38,688 nt of DNA from Candidatus Aenigmatarchaeota archaeon (GTDB taxonomy: Archaea; Aenigmatarchaeota; Aenigmatarchaeia; JACPZZ01). The stretch is taken from the NCBI GenBank assembly GCA_016180965.1, contig JACPAF010000004.1, forward strand, positions 1 through 38,688, given 5' to 3'. Under the pieces are notes generated by a model, which saw nothing but the letters and a program-made list of their open reading frames with translations, had not been told where the DNA came from and did not search any database. A program made the position numbers and the translations under genes. Positions 32,420 through 38,688 of this stretch are shown piece by piece (position 1 is the stretch's first letter; the number at the start of each line of letters is the position of its first letter).

Positions 32420-32672
32420 AGTATTTATATCAGAAACATAAAATAAAAGTACTACTATAATCAAACTTCTGGACAAAGTTTGATTGGAATCGAATCTGTC
32501 TGGACAACAGATTTTAGTTTCGTATGGACTTATCGGAATTTTATCAGACTTGTTAGTGCAAAACCTTTCAACAGTTGGACTTCTGCTAAAAAATTTCTAA
32601 GAAAGATTGGTGAAACTTATATAAAAAGTTTTAGGCCATTAAAAGTCATTTTTTGGCCAATCGGAGCGCATA
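32420..32672 (+). promoter_or_regulatory. ftsZ promoter and long leader with twin hairpins
   Basis: The 398-base gap before ftsZ has a TATA-like GTATTTATATC at about 32421-32431. Two hairpins follow near the expected transcript start: AATCAAACTT/AAGTTTGATT (32459-32485) and AATCTGT/ACAGATT (32493-32513). Both have the identical seven-base loop CTGGACA. The leader to ATG 32673 is then about 220 bases, unusually long for this genome. A weak open frame (32480-32731) runs through it but has a TTG start and no homology. The stretch 32275-32420 shows no gene. Confidence 0.5.
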
Positions 32673-33827
32673 ATGTGCGTGACGAAAGTAATGGGGGTGC
32701 GGAAGTTGAGTTTACTTCAAAACGCTTTTGAAAAGGCGTATGCGTATAAGGAAACCGGATCGACGGAAAAATTCGACATGAAAACATTGGAAGAAAAAAT
32801 TGCGACTGAATTCGGCATAGAAGTCAAGAAAGCAAAGATAATGGTTTTCGGATGCGGGGGCGGCGGGTGCAATACTATATCTCGACTAACGGAGATGGGA
32901 ATTGACGGCGCAGCTACTGTGGCCGTTAATACCGATGCGAAGGCATTGGCGATGACAAAAGCCGATAAGAAGATTTTGATCGGCAGAGACATAACGCGCG
33001 GTTTGGGAGCAGGCGGTTACCCTGAAATTGGGCGAAAGTCGGCCGAAGAAAGCAGACAGCAGATTAGAGAATCTATACAAGGCTGCGACATGCTTTTCGT
33101 CGTGGGCGGCATGGGCGGCGGGACCGGAACTGGTTCCGCACCGGTTGTGGCGCAGATCGCCAAAGATATGGGTTCGATGGTAATCGGAACAGTTACGATG
33201 CCTTTCAAGATTGAAGGGGCGCGTATTGTGAAGGCTGAAGACGGGTTGAGCCGTTTGCGCGAGAACTGCGACAGTGTTATTGTCATTGAGAATGACAAGC
33301 TGTTGGAGTTTGCGGGCGATTTGCCATTGCAGCAGGCGTTTGCTTTGGCTGACGAGCTTGTGGCTACAATGATCAAGGGCATTTCAGAAACAATCAGCCA
33401 GCCATCGTTGGTCAATTTAGACTATGCCGACGTGAAAGCGATAATGCATTCCGGTGGCGTTGCGGCGATCGGGTTCGCGGAATCGACCAGTTCGAACCGT
33501 GCTGAGGATGCGATACAGAAGGCTTTATCCAACCCGCTGATCGAGGTTGAGTATGCCGGCGCTACAGGCGCGTTGGTGCACATAACCGGCGGGGCTGATT
33601 TGAGGCTGGACGAAGTGAACGTCATAGGCGAATACGTTTCGAAACAATTGGATCCGTCGGCCCAGGTAATCTGGGGCGCGCGCGTTGTGCCGAACTTTGG
33701 TAACAAGGTCCAGGTAATAACGATCGTGACCGGAGTCAAAAGCCCGTACATATTGGGACAGGCGTCTGTTGAAAGATTACAAACAGGCGAAGTCTCGAAT
33801 GAACTCGGGATTGAGATATTGAGATAA
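32673..33827 (+). CDS. ftsZ: Cell-division GTPase FtsZ
   Basis: The protein has 384 residues from ATG 32673, preceded by GGAG at suitable distance; ATG 32691 is a possible later start. The GTPase domain shows GCGGGGCNT at about 60-68, NTDAKAL at about 86-92 and the tubulin signature GGGTGTG at 148-154. The T7 synergy loop NLDYADVKAIM has D250 and D253. The C-terminal domain ends at ELGIEILR without the extended tail peptide of bacterial FtsZ. It polymerises into the division ring. Archaea often have two FtsZ forms; which one this is cannot be told without an alignment. Confidence 0.95.
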   Translation: MCVTKVMGVRKLSLLQNAFEKAYAYKETGSTEKFDMKTLEEKIATEFGIEVKKAKIMVFGCGGGGCNTISRLTEMGIDGAATVAVNTDAKALAMTKADKKILIGRDITRGLGAGGYPEIGRKSAEESRQQIRESIQGCDMLFVVGGMGGGTGTGSAPVVAQIAKDMGSMVIGTVTMPFKIEGARIVKAEDGLSRLRENCDSVIVIENDKLLEFAGDLPLQQAFALADELVATMIKGISETISQPSLVNLDYADVKAIMHSGGVAAIGFAESTSSNRAEDAIQKALSNPLIEVEYAGATGALVHITGGADLRLDEVNVIGEYVSKQLDPSAQVIWGARVVPNFGNKVQVITIVTGVKSPYILGQASVERLQTGEVSNELGIEILR

Positions 33828-33839
33828 GACAATGATTGA

Positions 33840-33875
33840 GGCAGGTAGGTTAGCCTACCTGCCAATTATTATTTT
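33840..33875 (+). terminator. Hairpin plus T-run after ftsZ
   Basis: GGCAGGTAGG (33840-33849) pairs perfectly with CCTACCTGCC (33854-33863) around TTAG, followed by an A/T tail with eight T. It lies between converging ftsZ and the pilin gene and can serve as a terminator, mainly for the plus strand. Confidence 0.7.
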
Positions 33876-33895
33876 TTTTGAAAATTTCTAGTTTT

Positions 33896-34891
33896 TTAAG
33901 TGCAAATTACGGAAGTTTCGGCGACGCTGCTGGATGTTCCTATTCTGATATTGTGCCGTCCTGTTGTCCCGGGATAATTTATCACCAATCCAGATGCACC
34001 GCTTGGAATGTTTACATTCCCCGCCACCTTATTGTAAACCTTTACATCGTCTATGGAACCTTTGAAGAACCTTCCACTTCCATAGCGTACATCTTTACCG
34101 ATTTCTATGCCGGAGGATGAGGCATCGTTTATCTCTGTGAGCGCGGTCGGGTTGCTATTTTTGGAAACCCCGTTGAGATACATTCGAAGGCTGTTGCCTG
34201 AATAGACGGCTGTCACATGCGTCCATACATTATCTGCAATCGGGTCAGTCATGGGGCTGGAAGACGTTGATGCGCCGTCAGAGATCAATAAATAGAATTT
34301 GTCGTTGTCGCCATGAACCAGCCAACCATAGTTTGGAGGTGAATCAACACCCTTTCCATAGCCGATGCCGCTTCCTATTGTGATAGGCCCGTCCCGTCTT
34401 ACCCAAAATGTGATTGTCAGCGCGTTTGAAAACGTCGGCGGGTTCGGGGCTTTTACAAATTCATCAACGCCGTCAAAATTCAGGGCATTTCTGATCTTTC
34501 CGTTGACCCAATCGGCCGGTTCCATGTTATTCAAATTTCCGTTATTTCCATTTCCGGAAGAATCGGAAGCTGCGAGTCCAGAGGTTTCATCAAGCATCCA
34601 ATAACCGATTAAACCAGAATTCATATCGCCAAAAAACGGCGTGTTCGAAACATCAACGCCGTCGACTTGAGCAACCAATATGTCCGAACCGGCCAAAGTT
34701 GTATCGCCGTTGTTTAGGGCGTAAACTTTTATTTCACTATTGGAGCAATACGCACCTCCCGATGGTATGGATATGGCCTTTTTAGTTTGTGAAGAAAGCA
34801 GCCCGCTGAACCAGGAATAAGCTGTCCCAACGATGCCGACGGTGATCAACACGAGCATTACCAATGCAATGACAGGTGTTATGCCTTTCAT
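33896..34891 (-). CDS. Archaeal type IV pilin with inserted LamG domain
   Basis: The protein has 331 residues. The N-terminus KGITPVIALVMLVLITVGIV is the pilin assembly signal and helix. A short beta half-domain follows (about 48-85, with one Cys). Residues about 90-290 are a concanavalin/LamG fold: YWMLDETSG, the strand NALNFDGVDEFV, TITFWVRRDG, WTHVTAVYSG, LRMYLNG, FKGSIDDVKVYNKV. Then the pilin beta domain resumes (IPSGASGLVINYPG to the final Cys). The LamG module, usually carbohydrate- or protein-binding, is therefore inserted as a loop in the pilin head. It is probably a surface adhesin pilin cut by a prepilin peptidase. Confidence 0.85.
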   Translation of the reverse strand: MKGITPVIALVMLVLITVGIVGTAYSWFSGLLSSQTKKAISIPSGGAYCSNSEIKVYALNNGDTTLAGSDILVAQVDGVDVSNTPFFGDMNSGLIGYWMLDETSGLAASDSSGNGNNGNLNNMEPADWVNGKIRNALNFDGVDEFVKAPNPPTFSNALTITFWVRRDGPITIGSGIGYGKGVDSPPNYGWLVHGDNDKFYLLISDGASTSSSPMTDPIADNVWTHVTAVYSGNSLRMYLNGVSKNSNPTALTEINDASSSGIEIGKDVRYGSGRFFKGSIDDVKVYNKVAGNVNIPSGASGLVINYPGTTGRHNIRIGTSSSVAETSVICT

Positions 34892-34928
34892 GAAAATAAC
34901 TTTCTATTCAGTTGAAATAAAGAACATG

Positions 34929-35723
34929 TTATTCCACGGAATTCCAGACGAAATTGAAATAGTTGCCTAAAACATTTGTGGATGCATGTTCGGATTTGGT
35001 CCAGAATGCCAAATCTTGCGATTGGTGTTCTGCGTCGTCTGTTAATCCTACTAATGATTGTTTGTTGTCGATAATGAGAACGCGCCCGGCCGGGTTTGGC
35101 AATTTCTTTAATTCGGCTATGTTGCTTAACGCCTTGAAAGCTTCCATTGAATCTTCGTTGTTGTGAGCCGCTATTCTTATTGAAATTCCGTTGTCTTTTG
35201 CGGCCTTCAGGGAGTCGTAATGGTTGATATGTAAATCCTTTAAGCCTTGTCCGGTTGTTATGATTTGGATGTTGTTTTTTGCGCCTTTGATCATTGTGCC
35301 CACATGTTGGAAAACGGAATGGCGGCCGCGTACGGAGCCGGTTATTTCCGACGGCTCGACGAGCTTAACGCCGTGATTGTACAATTCAGACATTTCCTTC
35401 AACACGTCGGAATTCTTTAATTGGTCTATCTTTTTCATAGTCAATTCCATGTCTTCCTTTAGTTTTTGCGATGCGCGGTTTAGTGCTTCCTGCGGGTCTA
35501 TCGCAACGTAACGCAAGGGTTTGGAGTTTTGTGAGACCAGGAAGCCTTTTGCAGCCAATGACTCCAGTACATCGTAACTTCTGGACCGCGGGACGTTTGC
35601 TATTTCAGCCAATTCGCCTGCCGTAGACGTGCCACGGGCTAAAAGGGCTGCGAATAACTTTCTTTCGTACAAATTAAGGCCTATGTCACGCAGTGCGTCA
35701 AGAACTTTTTGTGAAACTACCAT
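34929..35723 (-). CDS. TrmB-family transcriptional regulator
   Basis: The 264-residue protein has an N-terminal winged helix (about 8-75: LNLYERKLFAALLARGTSTAGELAEIANVPRSR style), a coiled-coil linker (about 80-110) and a PLD-like C-terminal sensor domain (GAKNNIQIITTG, IIDNKQSLVGLTD). TrmB proteins control sugar or energy genes in archaea by binding small ligands. The upstream region holds a perfect palindrome at 35781-35798. Divergent from the orphan gene at 35863. Confidence 0.86.
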   Translation of the reverse strand: MVVSQKVLDALRDIGLNLYERKLFAALLARGTSTAGELAEIANVPRSRSYDVLESLAAKGFLVSQNSKPLRYVAIDPQEALNRASQKLKEDMELTMKKIDQLKNSDVLKEMSELYNHGVKLVEPSEITGSVRGRHSVFQHVGTMIKGAKNNIQIITTGQGLKDLHINHYDSLKAAKDNGISIRIAAHNNEDSMEAFKALSNIAELKKLPNPAGRVLIIDNKQSLVGLTDDAEHQSQDLAFWTKSEHASTNVLGNYFNFVWNSVE

Positions 35724-35780
35724 ATTTTTTACCAGCCTAGATTAAATCGGATAAGCTTATAAAGATTTATCCAATTTTGA

Positions 35781-35798
35781 TGTCACTATCTAGTGACA
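35781..35798. promoter_or_regulatory. Palindromic operator TGTCACTA-TC-TAGTGACA
   Basis: Two 8-base half sites form a perfect palindrome with a two-base centre, between the divergent TrmB gene and the orphan gene at 35863. A second inverted pair, GGATAA and TTATCC, lies nearby at about 35749-35772. A site of this form is typical for a dimeric winged-helix regulator, so TrmB autoregulation is likely. Confidence 0.6.
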
Positions 35799-35862
35799 TA
35801 CACTGTTTATTAACAAAGAGATGGCTTGTGGCATTTAAATAGTTTTCTTGTAATAGCTGGTT

Positions 35863-36348
35863 ATGCCTATTAACAAGATTCCTGAAGCGCTGAAATTTTT
35901 TGATTCAATTATTCAGGATCATGGCGCAGATCCGGAGGATGTTGCGTCCGTACTTGCAGTTCTCAATAATATGACTTCCATGCAGGATGTTTCCCTGAGA
36001 ATAGATGCGAGATCTAACGGTATCCCATACACGGCTCTTGAAATCCACGGTGTTGATACAGACGAGCGATACAAGCCGCGAAGGATGACAAATGCGCTTG
36101 GACAGGCTGCGAAAAGGGACGGTGTTGCAGTCGATTACATGAGAGTGCTTTCAAGAAAAATAGGTTATGAGTCAACGTTACCGCATGGTTATGTGGGTAG
36201 CAGGGAAGGACATGCTCACATGGGCAGCGATTATTTCGTTGCCGAAAGCGGTTTACTGTTACCGCGCGGAGGCTCGATAGGATTGTCTATAACTATTCCG
36301 TTTGCCGAAACTGTTCGATCCAATAAATTGCCGGCTGCTGCAAACTGA
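35863..36348 (+). CDS. Orphan 161-residue protein
   Basis: ATG 35863 lies about 25 bases after a TATA-like CATTTAAATAG, consistent with a leaderless mRNA. The protein has a helical N-terminus (ALKFFDSIIQDHGADPEDVASVLAVL), then mixed strands with several His, Arg and Asp (REGHAHMGSDYF). No signal peptide or membrane segment. No family is recognised. Its divergent position to TrmB and the shared palindrome suggest TrmB control. Confidence 0.68.
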   Translation: MPINKIPEALKFFDSIIQDHGADPEDVASVLAVLNNMTSMQDVSLRIDARSNGIPYTALEIHGVDTDERYKPRRMTNALGQAAKRDGVAVDYMRVLSRKIGYESTLPHGYVGSREGHAHMGSDYFVAESGLLLPRGGSIGLSITIPFAETVRSNKLPAAAN

Positions 36349-36351
36349 ATA

Positions 36352-38037
36352 TTATTTTTTCTGCATTTCGTACAATGTGTTTAAACGCTCCATCGTTTCG
36401 CTTTCGCGTTCAGACTTTTCATTTCTAATGCGGATGAACCGCGGGAATCGCAAGCCGAAGCCTGATGAATAGGTGCGGCTTTTTTGTATCTCCTCGCAAG
36501 CGACTTCAATTACGATTTTAGGTTTTATCCTGACAATGCCGCCGGCCTCCTTTTCTATCAACGGTTTCAACATCTTGGTCATGCTGTTGTATGTCACATC
36601 CGTTTCGTCTTCCTTTTTTTCTTTTATCCCCGTGGACATCATCCCGCATTCCAAAAATTTGTTTGTGTCCGGATCGCGGACCGCGAGTACGAAAGAAGTT
36701 AACCAGCCGGAACGTTTCCCGTTTCCCCATGTTGCGCCCACAATGACGAGATCAAGATTTTCCATCGTTGGTTTGACCTTTAACCAGCCACCGGCCACGT
36801 TGCGGCCGGGTATGTAGATCGCATCCAGATTTTTAACCATCAAGCCTTCCTGGTTCGCGTTAAGCGCATCTTTGTAGAATTTTTCCGCCTTTTTCAGGTC
36901 TTTTGTCACCAATTGTTCGATGATGCGGAAATTTTCATCAGGTTTTATTATTTTTTCCAGAATCTTCCTTCTTTCATGCAGCGGTTTCTCAAAAAGCTGT
37001 TCACCGTCCACGTAGACGACGTCGAACAAATTAACCTGCACGGGTATCTCGCTGACCATGCGCTCTATTTCGTGTTTCCTTTGTATCCTTTGGGATAAAA
37101 CCTGGAACGGCAGCGGGCGCCGTGTTTTTTTATCCACGGCTATCGTTTCGCCCTCTATGATGCACTCTTTTGTTTTAACGCATTTTTTCACCATCTTAAC
37201 CATGTCCGGGAATTGGTGCGTTACGTTCTCCAAACGACGGGTGAAGATTAATACCTTGTCGCCCTGTTTGTGAATTTGGCAGCGCATCCCGTCCATTTTC
37301 CATTCTATCGCTGCGTTTTCGAAACTTTCCAATGCGGTTTTCAAATCCGGGGATTTTTCCGCTAGAAGAACTTGTACGGATTTTCCTATTTCAAGTTTTA
37401 TTTTTTCCAGGCCTTTCTCGCCCTGTTTTTTCGCGATTAAAGCGATTTCGCTGAAATCGGATTTCATGTTCCACGCACGTTCCACACTTTGTGGGTTCAC
37501 ATCAAAAGCTTTGGCTATCGCGTTGCGTATCACGCCTTCTGCTATGCCGACGCGAAGCTGCTGCAATAATGTGCGAATAATATATCTTGCTTCTTTTGGC
37601 TTTGCGGCTGTTATCAAAGAAGATATCAATGACATTTTCCTGTCCTGCGAACCTTTGCCTGTTTGTCTTGCGAGTTCCTGGATAACAGTAAAAACTTTTT
37701 CCACTGTTAAAATTTCGTTTCCAAGTGTGGATTGTTTTTTCCGGGATACGAAATGTTCCACCACAATTCCAAGGTCGCCTGAGGTTGTGAACTTTTTTTC
37801 GACCTCTTTTTGCGGTATGCCTGTGGCTTTTGATATGGATTTTATTACCAGCTGGTTGGCTATGCCTAATTCAATCTGTTCATAATCCGGAAATACGCGG
37901 CCGTTTGACAGCATGACGACCTGCTGCAAAGATTCCCCTGCGGCATTGAACAAATTTGCCACTATATCGGTCTTCGCCAATTTGGACGGGGTGGACTCCA
38001 AAAGTTCGTACGCGTCGGAGAGTTCGGAATATTTCAT
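36352..38037 (-). CDS. lig: ATP-dependent DNA ligase
   Basis: The 561-residue protein has an N-terminal DNA-binding domain (about 1-220), then the adenylation domain with motif I KMDGMR (nucleophile K247), motif III FDVVYVDG, motif IV EGLMVKN and motif V WLKVKP. The C-terminal OB domain follows (CGMMSTGIKEKK, with the final RFPRFIRIR motif). It joins nicks with ATP, as in archaeal Lig1-type enzymes. Length is normal. Its start is divergent from aIF2-beta. Confidence 0.95.
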   Translation of the reverse strand: MKYSELSDAYELLESTPSKLAKTDIVANLFNAAGESLQQVVMLSNGRVFPDYEQIELGIANQLVIKSISKATGIPQKEVEKKFTTSGDLGIVVEHFVSRKKQSTLGNEILTVEKVFTVIQELARQTGKGSQDRKMSLISSLITAAKPKEARYIIRTLLQQLRVGIAEGVIRNAIAKAFDVNPQSVERAWNMKSDFSEIALIAKKQGEKGLEKIKLEIGKSVQVLLAEKSPDLKTALESFENAAIEWKMDGMRCQIHKQGDKVLIFTRRLENVTHQFPDMVKMVKKCVKTKECIIEGETIAVDKKTRRPLPFQVLSQRIQRKHEIERMVSEIPVQVNLFDVVYVDGEQLFEKPLHERRKILEKIIKPDENFRIIEQLVTKDLKKAEKFYKDALNANQEGLMVKNLDAIYIPGRNVAGGWLKVKPTMENLDLVIVGATWGNGKRSGWLTSFVLAVRDPDTNKFLECGMMSTGIKEKKEDETDVTYNSMTKMLKPLIEKEAGGIVRIKPKIVIEVACEEIQKSRTYSSGFGLRFPRFIRIRNEKSERESETMERLNTLYEMQKK

Positions 38038-38091
38038 ACAAATTTACTTCCTATGCGGTCAATTTAAGCTATCTAGCACAAAAAAATCTTC

Positions 38092-38502
38092 ATGGTTGAT
38101 GATTACGAAACGCTTTTGAACCGCGGGCTGGCTAAAATAAAAGATTCCAACCCTTCGGGCAGGTTTGAGATGCCGGTTGCGGAAGTGGAAACGCATGGCC
38201 AGCGTACAATTGTGCGCAATTTCGCCCAGATAGCGGATAAATTTCGGCGTGAGACGCAGCATCTTTTGAAGTTTTTCCAGAAAGAACTCGCTACTTCAGG
38301 ATCGATTGAGAATGGACAGGCGATTTTCCTTGGCAATATAACCAGCAGCCTGATTACACGCAAATTAACGGATTATGCGAATGAATTTGTGTTTTGCAAG
38401 GCTTGCGGACAGCCGGACACAAAGATGGCCACGGAAGATAAAAATGAGATGCTGGTTTGCTGGGCTTGCGGGGCGAAGCGCCAGATAAGAAACCTTAGAT
38501 GA
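38092..38502 (+). CDS. Translation initiation factor aIF2 subunit beta
   Basis: This 136-residue protein matches aIF2-beta: a helical N-terminus (DDYETLLNRGLAKI), the central alpha-beta domain (RTIVRNFAQIADKFRRETQHLLKFFQKEL, GQAIFLGNITSSLI), and the C-terminal zinc ribbon (CKACGQPDT and CWACGAKR). aIF2 brings initiator tRNA to the ribosome with subunits alpha and gamma. The length is normal. Confidence 0.95.
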   Translation: MVDDYETLLNRGLAKIKDSNPSGRFEMPVAEVETHGQRTIVRNFAQIADKFRRETQHLLKFFQKELATSGSIENGQAIFLGNITSSLITRKLTDYANEFVFCKACGQPDTKMATEDKNEMLVCWACGAKRQIRNLR

Positions 38503-38556
38503 ATTTGCACCGAAACGTCTTATTAACTTTATATACCAGAAATCGATAATTCTATT

Positions 38557-38688
38557 ATGGTCAAGGGCATAACACCCGTAATCGCGTTGGTTATGTTAAT
38601 TCTCATAACCGTAGGCGTCGTCGGCTTGTTCTACGGCTGGTCTTCGGGACTGTTTAGCACTCAAACAGAAAAAGCGGTTTCAATCCCG
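38557..38688 (+). CDS. Archaeal type IV pilin-like protein (partial, runs off window)
   Basis: The first 44 residues (KGITPVIALVMLILITVGVV, then SGLFSTQTEKAVSIP) closely match the pilin at 34891 and the micro-pilin at 29986. The leader is short with Lys and Gly before the hydrophobic helix, as in archaeal type IV pilins cut by a prepilin peptidase. A TATA box CTTTATATACC lies about 22-30 bases upstream. The head domain lies outside the window. Confidence 0.83.
   Translation, partial: MVKGITPVIALVMLILITVGVVGLFYGWSSGLFSTQTEKAVSIP

Noticed and set aside
32480-32731. 83-codon open frame before ftsZ
   Set aside because: TTG start, no homology, overlaps ftsZ in another frame, and coincides with the hairpin-rich leader.
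33017-33865. Long open frames on the strand opposite ftsZ
   Set aside because: They are shadows of a strongly conserved coding gene and have no recognisable product.

Overview
The window is chromosomal DNA from an archaeon. It encodes translation factor aIF2-beta, an ATP-dependent DNA ligase, an archaeal-type DRG/TGS GTPase, two KaiC/RadA-like ATPases, archaeal type IV pilin-like proteins, a TrmB regulator and a tRNA gene with a bulge-helix-bulge type intron. Many genes have a TATA box about 25 bases before the start codon, as expected for leaderless archaeal transcripts. The many small zinc-ribbon and orphan proteins, DUF5667-like proteins and repeat-rich surface proteins suggest a DPANN-like or similar uncultivated lineage, but that placement is a guess.

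Layout. 1-5018 (minus): a giant secreted surface protein, split by a frameshift near 1864 and cut by the window edge, preceded by a 47-residue ribbon-helix-helix gene. 5101-7156 (minus): two KaiC-like ATPases around a small three-helix membrane protein. 7200-7461: a parvulin gene with an internal deletion. 7465-11660: an RnfD-like membrane protein, an APC amino-acid permease, a DHA2-type exporter and a small membrane protein. 11680-14016: a zinc microprotein, an M23-like lipoprotein, a RelE toxin facing its probable antitoxin tail to tail, and a CutA-like protein. 14081-14266: an intron-containing tRNA, probably Pro(CGG). 14374-17077 (plus): a membrane-anchored winged-helix regulator followed by two exported DUF5667-type proteins. 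17083-20008 (minus): alanine dehydrogenase, then a probable redox/metal operon (His-rich membrane protein, CcdA-like protein, ATP-cone). 20107-24087: a TGS GTPase, a DUF192 protein, a CBS/zinc protein, orphans, and a paralogue pair of which one copy has an in-frame stop. 24148-24650: tandem repeats, an 11-G tract, a strong TATA box and hairpin-rich DNA. 24656-28940 (minus): HD hydrolase, DMT exporter, HAD phosphatase and topoisomerase I. 28965-29118: a nested three-way-junction element. 29369-32274: zinc proteins, a 38-residue pilin-like peptide, a second 11-G tract at the 5' end of an orphan gene, a sugar-nucleotide epimerase and an orphan. 32673-38688: FtsZ, a pilin with an inserted LamG domain, TrmB, an orphan, DNA ligase, aIF2-beta and a third pilin start.

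The least ordinary features are the two 11-base G tracts. One lies between tandem repeats and a TATA box; the other would connect an upstream ATG to a 179-codon frame if its length changed. Together they look like phase-variation switches, which would be notable in an archaeon, but sequencing error at homopolymers must be excluded first. Other stand-outs are the three-way junction before topA, twin hairpins with identical loops before ftsZ, the convergent toxin-antitoxin pair, the LamG-in-pilin insertion, and a cluster of damaged genes (frameshift, deletion, in-frame stop).
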